Program-made: the position numbers and the translations under genes | Shown: positions 27,102 through 34,042 of the stretch, piece by piece | How the letters are laid out: each line of letters starts with the position of its first letter | How positions within the stretch are numbered: the stretch's first letter is position 1 | The notes under the pieces: model-generated | What the model was told of the DNA's origin: nothing | Seen by the model: the letters and a program-made list of their open reading frames with translations, nothing else | Database searches by the model: none | NCBI RefSeq assembly: GCF_015319355.1 | Contig: NZ_JADILU010000006.1 | Location: forward strand, 186,001-250,000 | DNA: 64,000 nucleotides | Origin: Psychroserpens luteus | GTDB taxonomy: Bacteria > Bacteroidota > Bacteroidia > Flavobacteriales > Flavobacteriaceae | Reading direction: 5' to 3'

Positions 27102-27140
27102 AAAAGACCTCATTACAAAGCTGTAATGAGGTCTTTTTTT
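27102..27140. terminator. Bidirectional terminator between the subtilase and O-methyltransferase genes
   Basis: AAAGACCTCATTACA and TGTAATGAGGTCTTT form a perfect 15-bp stem with a 4-nt loop, followed by T on the plus strand and preceded by A-rich sequence. It separates two convergent genes. Confidence 0.92.
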
Positions 27141-27170
27141 ATAATGATAATTGTAGATTTGAGATGAGCT

Positions 27171-27812
27171 TTATATTTTTCTACTAATTGTAAGACCATC
27201 TCTAATTGGAAGTAAAACTGTTTCAATGCGCTTATCATTTTTTAAAAGCGTATTAAATTCTAAAACTGCTTTTGTAGAATTGTCTTTCTTGTCTAAAGGC
27301 TCAATGACTTTTCCATGCCATAGCACATTATCAGATAGAATAATGCCTCCAGGATTTAGTTTGTCAATGATTAAATTAAAGTAGTTGACATAATTAGGCT
27401 TATCAGCATCAATAAATACTAAATCAAAAGTTTGATTAAGCTTAGGGATGATATCCAAAGCACTTCCTAAATGTTGATGAATTTGTAATCCGTATCCAGA
27501 TTTATCAAAATATTTGCGCTGAAAATCTTCTAATTCTTCATTGACATCAATAGTGTGTATTTCTCCATCACTTTGTAATCCTTCAGCTAAGCAAAGTGTC
27601 GCATAACCAGTAAAAGTGCCAAGTTCTAAAATAGTTTTCGGACGAATTAACTTTGAAATCATACTCAATACACGACCTTGGTATGGTCCACTAAGCATAA
27701 TTGGTTGCAATATTTTTTGATATGTTTCTCTTGTAAGTTGTTGTAATAACTCAGGTTCTTCTTCAGAATGAGCAACAATATAATCATCTAGTTTTTCAGG
27801 TAAAAAGTACAT
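27171..27812 (-). CDS. Class I SAM-dependent O-methyltransferase (Methyltransf_3)
   Basis: The 213-residue protein has the catechol-O-methyltransferase-like fold: ILELGTFTGYATLCLAEGL (SAM motif I), HTIDVNEELEDF (acidic ribose ligand), FDLVFIDADKPNYVNYFNLI (metal-binding Asp residues) and GGIILSDNVLWHGKV (Asp-Asn metal site). Such enzymes methylate catechol-type hydroxyls, with Mg2+. It lies downstream of the kynurenine cluster on the same strand. A hydroxylated aromatic of that pathway is a possible substrate, but this is only inference from position. Confidence 0.9.
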   Translation of the reverse strand: MYFLPEKLDDYIVAHSEEEPELLQQLTRETYQKILQPIMLSGPYQGRVLSMISKLIRPKTILELGTFTGYATLCLAEGLQSDGEIHTIDVNEELEDFQRKYFDKSGYGLQIHQHLGSALDIIPKLNQTFDLVFIDADKPNYVNYFNLIIDKLNPGGIILSDNVLWHGKVIEPLDKKDNSTKAVLEFNTLLKNDKRIETVLLPIRDGLTISRKI

Positions 27813-27821
27813 AAAGAATGT

Positions 27822-27953
27822 TTAACCTATAATTTTATTAAATAGAGTTTTAGCTATAAGAGCAATGGCCAATACTATTAAAATAATAACTGGAACAATG
27901 GCTCTAAATTTCATATAATTTGTAAAGCTATCCCAAAAGGAATCTTTTTTCAT
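27822..27953 (-). CDS. Small membrane protein, 43 residues
   Basis: The frame encodes MKKDSFWDSFTNYMKFRA, then a hydrophobic helix (IVPVIILIVLAIALIA) and a basic tail. Its ATG overlaps the stop codon of the decarboxylase gene by one base (TAATG), which suggests translational coupling and supports reality despite the small size. One membrane span is predicted, N-terminus inside. Function unknown. Confidence 0.65.
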   Translation of the reverse strand: MKKDSFWDSFTNYMKFRAIVPVIILIVLAIALIAKTLFNKIIG

Positions 27954-29038
27954 TATCCCAATATACGTTTTACTAATTTATCTTTAGCTGCTTGGTCATC
28001 ACCACAGAGCCATTGTATTACATTGTCTTCCCAGATCGCATCACGTTCGGTTTCTGTAATAATTTTACGCTCAATTGCTAAGTCTAATATTTTACCAGGA
28101 TAAGAAGATTGTTTTTCGCTTTCCATTTCACCCAAAGGATATGGATCATCGAGTCCCATTAATACTTGTTTTGAACCTTGATTTCTAATCAGTAATTCCA
28201 AACCACCTGTATCATGAACCAATGTGTCAAAAAAGATATTTTTATGACCAACCGCTTTTCTTGGGTGACTTTTGCCTTCAAATAAATCTGGTCTCCCATC
28301 AAAACCTTGAATACGTCGTCCTAAATTTATTTGTGCTAATTGTCCGCCATGAGCAAAGCAAGTACGCATATTTGGATATTTATCTTGATAACCATTTAAA
28401 GTTAAAAAGTGATAAGCATCTGCACATTGTGCTAGCATCCATATGAGATGAAAACGCCATGATGTATTTTCTAATTTGATAAATTTCTCACCATCATAAG
28501 GATGGATCTCAACTGCTAAATTATATTTATTAGCTAATTCAAAAATCGGTTCATTTTCCTCATCAAAAATACATCGCCAAGTACCAATAGTATCCATGTA
28601 ATGGGTTGGTAAGCATAGGAGTTGCATTCCTAACTCTTCTACACAACGCTCAATTTCCCAACAAGCACCTCTTACAAATCCAGGATGCACTACAAAACCA
28701 CAAGTAAATTTACTAGGATTTTCTCGTTGTACTTTCGCATTAAAATCATTCTGAAAACGTAACGCTTGCTTCATTTCTTCCACGCGTAAACCGTTTCCGT
28801 AGAGCTGAGATAAATTGAGTACAACAGCATGGTCAATTTTAAAATTTTCCATCCAAGCTAGTTTCTCATTTAAGAAGAAACTAGAATCTGTAATAGGACG
28901 ATTCCAATCTTTTTGAAGCATAAACTTCCTGTCTTTGTCAACCCAGAAAATCCCTTTATCTTGCATAAATTGTGGGATTTCCTCAGGATAAGGAAGTAAG
29001 TGAGAGTGACCGTTTATTCTAAGTTTGCGTTTTTCCAT
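27953..29038 (-). CDS. ACMSD-like amidohydrolase (2-amino-3-carboxymuconate semialdehyde decarboxylase)
   Basis: This 361-residue protein belongs to the ACMSD branch of the amidohydrolase superfamily, which decarboxylates 2-amino-3-carboxymuconate-6-semialdehyde to 2-aminomuconate-6-semialdehyde with one zinc. Metal and active-site residues are visible: HSH in INGHSHLLP, His in AVEIHPYDG, His in CFAHGGQ and Asp in MGLDDPYPLG. Its place between the 3-hydroxyanthranilate dioxygenase and the rest of the cluster supports this reaction. The frame extends to an upstream start at 29071, but the ATG at 29038 fits family length. It is somewhat longer than the Pseudomonas enzyme NbaD. Confidence 0.9.
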   Translation of the reverse strand: MEKRKLRINGHSHLLPYPEEIPQFMQDKGIFWVDKDRKFMLQKDWNRPITDSSFFLNEKLAWMENFKIDHAVVLNLSQLYGNGLRVEEMKQALRFQNDFNAKVQRENPSKFTCGFVVHPGFVRGACWEIERCVEELGMQLLCLPTHYMDTIGTWRCIFDEENEPIFELANKYNLAVEIHPYDGEKFIKLENTSWRFHLIWMLAQCADAYHFLTLNGYQDKYPNMRTCFAHGGQLAQINLGRRIQGFDGRPDLFEGKSHPRKAVGHKNIFFDTLVHDTGGLELLIRNQGSKQVLMGLDDPYPLGEMESEKQSSYPGKILDLAIERKIITETERDAIWEDNVIQWLCGDDQAAKDKLVKRILG

Positions 29039-29335
29039 GTGTGCGTAATTGCTAGCCTTTAGACGTAGCAATATTTAGTTGTTTATATTTATTTCTGTTC
29101 ATTTTGCCTTGATGCAAAACGAACCAAAAAATCAAGACCAAGCCAAGGAATTTTGCAGTTTTTTAAACTGAAAACCGATTTAAAAATTCTGCGTCGAACT
29201 TTGTTCTCCTGTTCTCGGAAATTTTCTTCATCTATTCTTCGCTTTGGCGTTCAATTCTCCGAATTGATTTGGGACATGAATTTTTAAAATGTTTTACTCT
29301 TATCCCAATGTTAATTTTGGCTAACAGCTAATCAT
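29039..29335. other. Gene-free interval between the ACMSD and dioxygenase genes
   Basis: This 297-bp gap in the middle of a leftward gene cluster has no supported frame. From about 29100 to 29290 it holds mixed-composition sequence (CTTGATGCAAAACGAACC, AAAAATTCTGCGTCGAAC) unlike the AT-rich gaps elsewhere. It resembles a degenerate intergenic repeat, which I cannot confirm without a genome comparison. Confidence 0.45.
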
Positions 29336-29869
29336 TTACTCAATCTGAACCTTCTTTGGTGGTTGCATAATGTCACCACAATTTGGACACGTACGTTTAT
29401 CTTGATCTCCATAATATTTATCAAATATTTTTGGCATATCAGTTTCAATATTTTTCACAGTAAAATCCTCTTCGTATAATTTAGTTGTGCAATTTTCGCA
29501 AAACCATAGTAAGGCATCCTGCACACCTTTTTCTCTTGGATATTCAATAACCAATCCTACTGTATTTGCGCCACGTTGAGGAGAATGCGGTACTTTAGGA
29601 GGTAATAAAAAGATGTCACCTTCTTTGATATGAATGTCTTTAGGAGTGCCTTTATCAATCACTTTTAGAACCATATCGCCTTCCACTTGATAGAAAAATT
29701 CTGGAGTTTCATTGTAGTGATAGTCTTTTCTGTTGTTGGGTCCACCAACGACCATAACTATGAAATCACCATCTTTCCAAACCACTTTATTTCCAACTGG
29801 TGGTTTTAATAAATGACGGTTTTCTTCAATCCAAGCTTTAAAATTTATAGGTGGAAACAATTTACTCAT
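29336..29869 (-). CDS. nbaC: 3-Hydroxyanthranilate 3,4-dioxygenase
   Basis: The enzyme opens the ring of 3-hydroxyanthranilate to 2-amino-3-carboxymuconate semialdehyde, using Fe2+ and O2. The 177-residue cupin has the iron ligands in DYHYNETPEFFYQVEG (His, Glu) and PPKVPHSPQR (His), and the substrate-binding Arg in NNRKDYH. The C-terminal rubredoxin-like site of bacterial forms is complete: CENC and CPNC, two CxxC pairs 35-40 residues apart. It is one of the central genes of the kynurenine cluster. Confidence 0.96.
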   Translation of the reverse strand: MSKLFPPINFKAWIEENRHLLKPPVGNKVVWKDGDFIVMVVGGPNNRKDYHYNETPEFFYQVEGDMVLKVIDKGTPKDIHIKEGDIFLLPPKVPHSPQRGANTVGLVIEYPREKGVQDALLWFCENCTTKLYEEDFTVKNIETDMPKIFDKYYGDQDKRTCPNCGDIMQPPKKVQIE

Positions 29870-29882
29870 AGTTCAATATTTT

Positions 29883-29974
29883 GGGCGTTACCCTAAAAAG
29901 GGTCAGGCTTTTCACTATATCTTTTTTTGCCATATATGGCAGCAAAAAAAGGATGTCGTTGCAATCCTTAACGC
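29883..29974. repeat. Intergenic palindromic repeat beginning GGGCGTTACC
   Basis: The 92-bp element has short inverted ends (GCGTTA at 29885-29890, TAACGC at 29969-29974) and a central hairpin (CTTTTTTTGC / GCAGCAAAAAAAG). Its wording (GGGCGTTACC, GGGTC, GGATGTCGTTGCAATCC, TTAACGC) resembles a dispersed repeat I recall from other Flavobacteriaceae. It lies directly upstream of the dioxygenase gene and must be transcribed with it if the cluster is one operon. Confidence 0.6.
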
Positions 29975-30025
29975 AAATTCGTCAATTCAATAAAATTAAG
30001 AATAATAAATGAATTTTTAGCATCT

Positions 30026-30086
30026 GTCATTCCGCACTTAATGAAGAATCTTCTTTAATGAGATCCTGAATCAAGTTCAGGATGAC
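30026..30086. repeat. REP-like hairpin element after the SDR gene
   Basis: The element begins GTCATTCC and ends GGATGAC. ATCCTGAA (30063-30070) and TTCAGGAT (30076-30083) form an 8-bp stem with a 5-nt loop. The left half (GAAGAATCTTC) is a second short palindrome. It is one of several related elements confined to 30.0-34.1 kb. Confidence 0.75.
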
Positions 30087-30116
30087 AAAAGGCTTTCAAT
30101 TATATTTTTTTGATGT

Positions 30117-30899
30117 TTACAAACTCTTCGTTCTTCCTCCATCAACGGGTAAATTAATACCATTTATATATCCAGCACGCTCACTCGCTAAAAATGTGAT
30201 AGCATCTGCTAATTCCTCTGGCTTTGCAAAACGTTTTGCAGGTACAGCACTTTTCATAGCATTCGCAGATTCTTCTTCTGTGTTTCCAGATTTAGCCGAT
30301 TTATTTTTAATAATTTCAGCTAGACGATCTGTTCCAGTTGCTCCAGGAAGCACATTGTTAACTGTAATTCCAAATTGTCCTAACTCATTAGCTAATGTTT
30401 TACTCCAATTGGCAACAGCACCTCTAATCGTATTACTTACACCTAATCCATCCAAAGGTTGCTTAACCGATGTTGAAATCACATTGATGATACGACCAAA
30501 GCCTTCACTTTTCATAAACGGAACAACCGCTTGTGCCAACACATGGTTACATTTTAAATGTTGCGTAAACGCAATTTCAAATTCATCTATTTCTGCAGAA
30601 AAAACGGGTCCAGCTTTCGGTCCACCTGTGTTATTTACTAAAATATGAAAACCATGATTAGCTTTTATGTAAGCTTCTACTTTTGCTTTCAATTCCATAG
30701 GTTTAGAAAAATCTGCAATGATGTAATCGTGGTTTCTATGCTGAGGTAACTCAGCAAGTGTCGCTTTTAATTTCTCTTCGTTTCTTGCAATTAAGGTAAT
30801 TATGGCACCTTCTTCAGCTAATGCTAAAGCTGTTGCTTTTCCTATTCCTGCGGTACTTCCGCAAACTAATGCGTGTTTATTGTTTAGTTCTAAGTTCAT
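30117..30899 (-). CDS. SDR family oxidoreductase with altered catalytic pair
   Basis: The 260-residue short-chain dehydrogenase has the NAD(P) motif ALVCGSTAGIGKA, the adenine-ring Asp in IIADFSK, LVNNTGGPKAG and a C-terminal GINLPVDGG. In place of the catalytic YxxxK it has S155-N-T-I-R159, after INVISTS. Some BKR-like SDR subfamilies show this loss, so redox activity by the usual mechanism is doubtful. The start at 30899 is chosen because the upstream frame (to 30947) is translated repeat sequence. Its presence within the kynurenine cluster suggests a role in a late step, but I cannot assign one. Confidence 0.88.
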   Translation of the reverse strand: MNLELNNKHALVCGSTAGIGKATALALAEEGAIITLIARNEEKLKATLAELPQHRNHDYIIADFSKPMELKAKVEAYIKANHGFHILVNNTGGPKAGPVFSAEIDEFEIAFTQHLKCNHVLAQAVVPFMKSEGFGRIINVISTSVKQPLDGLGVSNTIRGAVANWSKTLANELGQFGITVNNVLPGATGTDRLAEIIKNKSAKSGNTEEESANAMKSAVPAKRFAKPEELADAITFLASERAGYINGINLPVDGGRTKSL

Positions 30900-30904
30900 A
30901 ACAT

Positions 30905-30959
30905 TTCCTGCGAAAGCAGGAATCTTTTTAATGTGATTCTGAAACAAGTTCAGAATGAC
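30905..30959. repeat. REP-like double hairpin between the SDR and aldehyde dehydrogenase genes
   Basis: TTCCTGC/GCAGGAA (30905-30922) with a GAAA loop, and ATTCTGAA/TTCAGAAT (30936-30956) with a 5-nt loop, form two hairpins, ending ATGAC. It combines the two hairpin types seen singly elsewhere in the cluster. Confidence 0.8.
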
Positions 30960-30994
30960 GTTTTATTAATAATATTTTTTTTTCAATTTATTAG

Positions 30995-31014
30995 ATTCCT
31001 GCATTCGCAGGAAT
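30995..31014. repeat. REP-like hairpin before the aldehyde dehydrogenase stop
   Basis: ATTCCTGC and GCAGGAAT form a perfect 8-bp stem with loop ATTC. It is 3 bp beyond the stop codon of the aldehyde dehydrogenase gene, so it sits in its 3' end and could protect or end the message. Confidence 0.8.
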
Positions 31015-31017
31015 TAG

Positions 31018-32457
31018 TCAGTATTTAATACAAACATTCTTAGCCTCAGTAAAAAAGCGTAAGGCTTCAAAACCACCTTCGCGTCCAACTCCACTTGCTT
31101 TTACGCCTCCAAAAGGTGTGCGTAAATCACGAAGCATCCAGGTATTTACCCAAACGATTCCTGCTTGTAACTGGTTGCTCATGCGCATGGTACGTTTTAG
31201 ATCGTTTGTCCAGAGTGTTGCTGAGAGTCCGTATTTGACTTTGTTAGCCATTTGTAATACTTGATCTTCATTAGTAAATGGCATAATGGTAACTACAGGT
31301 CCAAAAATTTCTTCTTGGTTGACTCTACATTCGTCACTTTGTACTTCTATAACTGTAGGTTCTAGATAATATCCGTTTTCGTAATCTGTTATAGTTACTT
31401 CATTTCCACCACATAAAACAGTTCCGTTTTCATCTTTAGCAATTTGGATGTATTCTTTTACTTTTTCTAAATGTGGTTTAGAGACTAATGCTCCAATATT
31501 GGTGTCTTTTTCAGACGGATGACCAACTTTAAGTGCTTTTACTTTGTTGACAAAATCGGTTTTAAATTTTTCATATATAGAGTGTTCTACAAAAATCCGA
31601 CTTCCGCAGAGACAAATCTGACCTTGATTAGCAAATGATGATCGAACCGTTGTAGCCAACATATCGTCATAATCACAATCTGCAAAAATGATGTTTGGGT
31701 TTTTTCCACCTAATTCTAAAGATAATTTTTTAAACATTGGAGCTGCTACTTTAGCAATATGTGCTCCTGTTGCTGTTCCACCTGTGAATGAAATGGCTTT
31801 GATGTCTGGATGCTCAATAATGGCTTGACCGGTTGAACCTCCAAGACCATAAACAATATTTAAAACACCTTTTGGTAAACCTGCTTCATTACAAATTTCT
31901 CCTAAAAGATAGGCAGTCATTGGTGTGACTTCACTAGGTTTTGCGACGACGCAATTTCCTGCTGCAAGTGCTGGAGCGATTTTCCAAGTAAATAAATAGA
32001 GTGGAAGGTTCCAAGGTGAGATACAGCCAACAACTCCAATAGGTTGACGCAAAGTGTAATTTATGGCTTGTTGGCCAATACTTTCATGAGATTCACTAGC
32101 AAATTGAGTGATTGCATTTCCGAAGAAACGAAAATTACTCGCTGCTCTTGGGATATCAATCTGCTTGGCTAATGACACAGGTTTACCATTATCTTTACTT
32201 TCGGCTTCTGCAAAACGCTGTAAGTTGGCTTCTAGTAATTCGGAAATTTTAATAAGAATACGACTACGTTCATCTAAAGTGGTTTGAGACCAACTAGGAA
32301 AAGCAGATTTTGCAGAGATGTATGCATTCTCTACGTCTTCTTTGGTTGAATCTGGTATTTGTCCATAAATTTTACCATTAGAAGGGTTGTAGTTATCCAG
32401 CCAATTATCTTGGATTGGATTATGGAAGTTTCCGTTGATGTAGTTTTTTATGTTCAT
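31018..32457 (-). CDS. Aldehyde dehydrogenase, probably 2-aminomuconic semialdehyde dehydrogenase
   Basis: The 479-residue enzyme has the class I/II aldehyde dehydrogenase motifs: CISPWNLPLYLFTWKIAPAL, AISFTGGTATG, the general base Glu in SLELGGKNPNI and the catalytic Cys in NQGQICLCGSR. A C-terminal EIFGPVVTIMPF is also present. In the kynurenine pathway the matching step is NAD-dependent oxidation of 2-aminomuconate-6-semialdehyde to 2-aminomuconate (AmnC/NbaE type). The neighbours that make and use these compounds support that choice. The ATG at 32457 is preferred to an in-frame start at 32484. Confidence 0.9.
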   Translation of the reverse strand: MNIKNYINGNFHNPIQDNWLDNYNPSNGKIYGQIPDSTKEDVENAYISAKSAFPSWSQTTLDERSRILIKISELLEANLQRFAEAESKDNGKPVSLAKQIDIPRAASNFRFFGNAITQFASESHESIGQQAINYTLRQPIGVVGCISPWNLPLYLFTWKIAPALAAGNCVVAKPSEVTPMTAYLLGEICNEAGLPKGVLNIVYGLGGSTGQAIIEHPDIKAISFTGGTATGAHIAKVAAPMFKKLSLELGGKNPNIIFADCDYDDMLATTVRSSFANQGQICLCGSRIFVEHSIYEKFKTDFVNKVKALKVGHPSEKDTNIGALVSKPHLEKVKEYIQIAKDENGTVLCGGNEVTITDYENGYYLEPTVIEVQSDECRVNQEEIFGPVVTIMPFTNEDQVLQMANKVKYGLSATLWTNDLKRTMRMSNQLQAGIVWVNTWMLRDLRTPFGGVKASGVGREGGFEALRFFTEAKNVCIKY

Positions 32458-32520
32458 ATTTGAACTTTTGGTTCGTGACGACAAGTTAAAGGTTATTTGA
32501 TTTAATTCTTAATTTAATGT

Positions 32521-32851
32521 TTACAGAGTTTGATCATAATTTATTTCTTCTAAATAAGACTCTATTGTGATTTTTAAAACTTTAGCTTCATCGATGTTGC
32601 TTGTATTATAATCTATATAATCTTGATAAAATATTTTTTGGTAGGTCAAAATATTCTTAAATTTTACTTGTGTTAATAGACTTCTTGCTACACTAGGATT
32701 AACTAAATTTTTTTCAATAGGGATTAATTTGAAGTGCCATTAGAATTCCAATAATGACAAGAATAATTTCTCCAATAGCGTAAAGTAGATATTTACTGAA
32801 TTTGTTTTCAGAAAGTAGTGATTTACGAATATGTCTGAAGAATTTAATCAT
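32521..32851 (-). pseudogene. DUF6090 remnant, internally deleted and frameshifted
   Basis: From 32851 the frame begins MIKFFRHIRKSLLSENKFSK and YAIGEIILVIIGILMALQIN, the hallmark N-terminus of DUF6090 membrane proteins, then stops at codon 46 (NPY-stop). In the next frame the sequence continues as a DUF6090-like C-terminus (ILTYQKIFYQDYIDYNTSN, ITIESYLEEINYDQ) to a TAA at 32521. The intact family is over 200 residues, so the middle has been lost. It is a non-functional relic within the kynurenine cluster. Confidence 0.75.
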
Positions 32852-32860
32852 TTGCAAAAA

Positions 32861-33514
32861 TTATCTCATCCAACTACTTATTTCTAAATTGAATATCCAG
32901 CCTTTATTTGTTTTTTTATAAATCATAGATTTACCACTAAATTCTTTATAATCAACTTGAATATAAGCTAAATCAAGAGTTTTATTAAAAATAGGTTTTA
33001 ATATTTGAATATAATTATGTTTTTCTATAAGATTAAATATAGCATCTAATGAATCTTGTGAAACAAGTTTTTTTTCTATTAAACTGTCTTCAATAAAAGA
33101 TCTAGATATTAATCTATCATAATCAACTGTTTTAAAACCTGCTTTTACTAAATCATCCATGTTTAATGGATTTAATTGAATTTGGTCATGTACAAATATT
33201 GTGTCTTTGGTATTTAAATATTTTGAAATCAATTCTACTTGTGAGAACCACCTTGTTTTTTTGTCTTTAGTTATTGGTAGTTGTGTATTTGTAAACTTTT
33301 TTTCAAATACATAAGCATTACTGTAAAAATCAGAAAAAATTTGTGTCGTATCCTTTGATATAGCGGATAAAAATTCTAACTGAATATCTTTAGTGATTTT
33401 AGTTTCTGAAATTTCTTTTTCAGTGTTTTCACTACAACTTAAAAACACGGTAATTATTAAAACGAAACAAAATACTTTTAAAAATCGTATCAATTTATTA
33501 GGATTTTTGTTCAA
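32861..33514 (-). CDS. Lipoprotein of unknown function
   Basis: I do not recognise this 217-residue protein. It has a lipoprotein signal (VLIITVFLSCSEN, Cys27). The start appears to be a TTG at 33514; no ATG lies before the signal peptide. The mature part is Lys/Asp/Ile-rich, with no Cys after the lipobox and a mixed alpha/beta pattern (LEFLSAISKDTTQIFSDFY, IEKHNYIQILKPIFNK, GWIFNLEISSWM at the end). A hairpin repeat separates it from the RidA gene upstream. Its relation to kynurenine breakdown is unclear, and it may be an insertion carried with the DUF6090 remnant. Confidence 0.75.
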   Translation of the reverse strand: MNKNPNKLIRFLKVFCFVLIITVFLSCSENTEKEISETKITKDIQLEFLSAISKDTTQIFSDFYSNAYVFEKKFTNTQLPITKDKKTRWFSQVELISKYLNTKDTIFVHDQIQLNPLNMDDLVKAGFKTVDYDRLISRSFIEDSLIEKKLVSQDSLDAIFNLIEKHNYIQILKPIFNKTLDLAYIQVDYKEFSGKSMIYKKTNKGWIFNLEISSWMR

Positions 33515-33523
33515 ATCTATGAG

Positions 33524-33546
33524 ATTCCTGCCTTCGCAGGAATGAC
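33524..33546. repeat. REP-like hairpin between the RidA and lipoprotein genes
   Basis: ATTCCTGC and GCAGGAAT form an 8-bp stem with loop CTTC, followed by GAC. It is nearly identical to the hairpin at 30995-31014 and reaches to 3 bp from the RidA stop codon. Confidence 0.8.
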
Positions 33547-33548
33547 AG

Positions 33549-33956
33549 TTACTGTTTCCTATAAGCCATCACCTTAATCTCAACAACCAAATCTGGATGT
33601 GGTAATTGGTGCACTGCAACTGTGGTTCTTGTAGGTCCAGTTTCTTTTTCAAAAAATTCTGCATATGCTTTATTATAGCCTGCAAAATCATTCATGTTTA
33701 CTAAAAAAGAAGTCACATCTACGACGTCTTTTATGCTTGCTCCAACTTTTTTAAGATTGGTATCAATATTTTTTAAAACTTCTCTAGTCTGCACTTCAGC
33801 ATTGAGGCGTTTTGTACCCATGTCGTCAATGATGTCAACTCCAGCAATGGTGTTGTCTGCTCTTCGAGAACTTGTGCCTGAAACGAAAATGAAATCGCCA
33901 ACTTGTTTGACATGTGGATAGGCTCCTCTTGGTGTTACTTTAGTTCCTTCGTTCAT
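33549..33956 (-). CDS. RidA family protein, probable 2-aminomuconate deaminase
   Basis: The 135-residue protein has the RidA/YjgF fold: [20 protein letters not shown], the conserved Arg in the active-site region ([22 protein letters not shown]) and [17 protein letters not shown]. RidA proteins deaminate enamines. In the 2-aminophenol and kynurenine pathways a RidA-type enzyme (AmnD/NbaF) converts 2-aminomuconate to 4-oxalocrotonate with loss of ammonia. Placement between kmo and the aldehyde dehydrogenase fits that role rather than general enamine detoxification. Trimeric in the family. Confidence 0.88.
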   Translation of the reverse strand: MNEGTKVTPRGAYPHVKQVGDFIFVSGTSSRRADNTIAGVDIIDDMGTKRLNAEVQTREVLKNIDTNLKKVGASIKDVVDVTSFLVNMNDFAGYNKAYAEFFEKETGPTRTTVAVHQLPHPDLVVEIKVMAYRKQ

Positions 33957-33970
33957 TATTTTTTTATTTT

Positions 33971-34039
33971 GTCATCCTGAACTTGATTCAGGATCTCATA
34001 ATTTAATTTTTTTGTCATTCCTGCTTTAACAAGAATGAT
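33971..34039. repeat. REP-like double hairpin between kmo and RidA genes
   Basis: GTCATCCTGAA/TTCAGGAT (stem 33974-33981 with 33987-33994) and a weaker TCATTC/GAATGA structure (34015-34038) enclose a short AT-rich spacer. The first hairpin is nearly the reverse complement of the one at 30063-30083. Confidence 0.75.
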
Positions 34040-34042
34040 AAA

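Noticed and set aside
30082-30648. Plus-strand frame of 188 codons opposite the SDR gene
   Set aside because: It lies fully antisense to a well-supported SDR gene, has no family features and is a composition by-product of that gene.
30900-30947. Upstream extension of the SDR gene
   Set aside because: The extra residues (IPAFAG) are a translated REP-like hairpin, not protein.
29883-34039. CRISPR array in the kynurenine region
   Set aside because: The repeats are hairpins of different types at irregular distances, with genes between them and no regular spacers.
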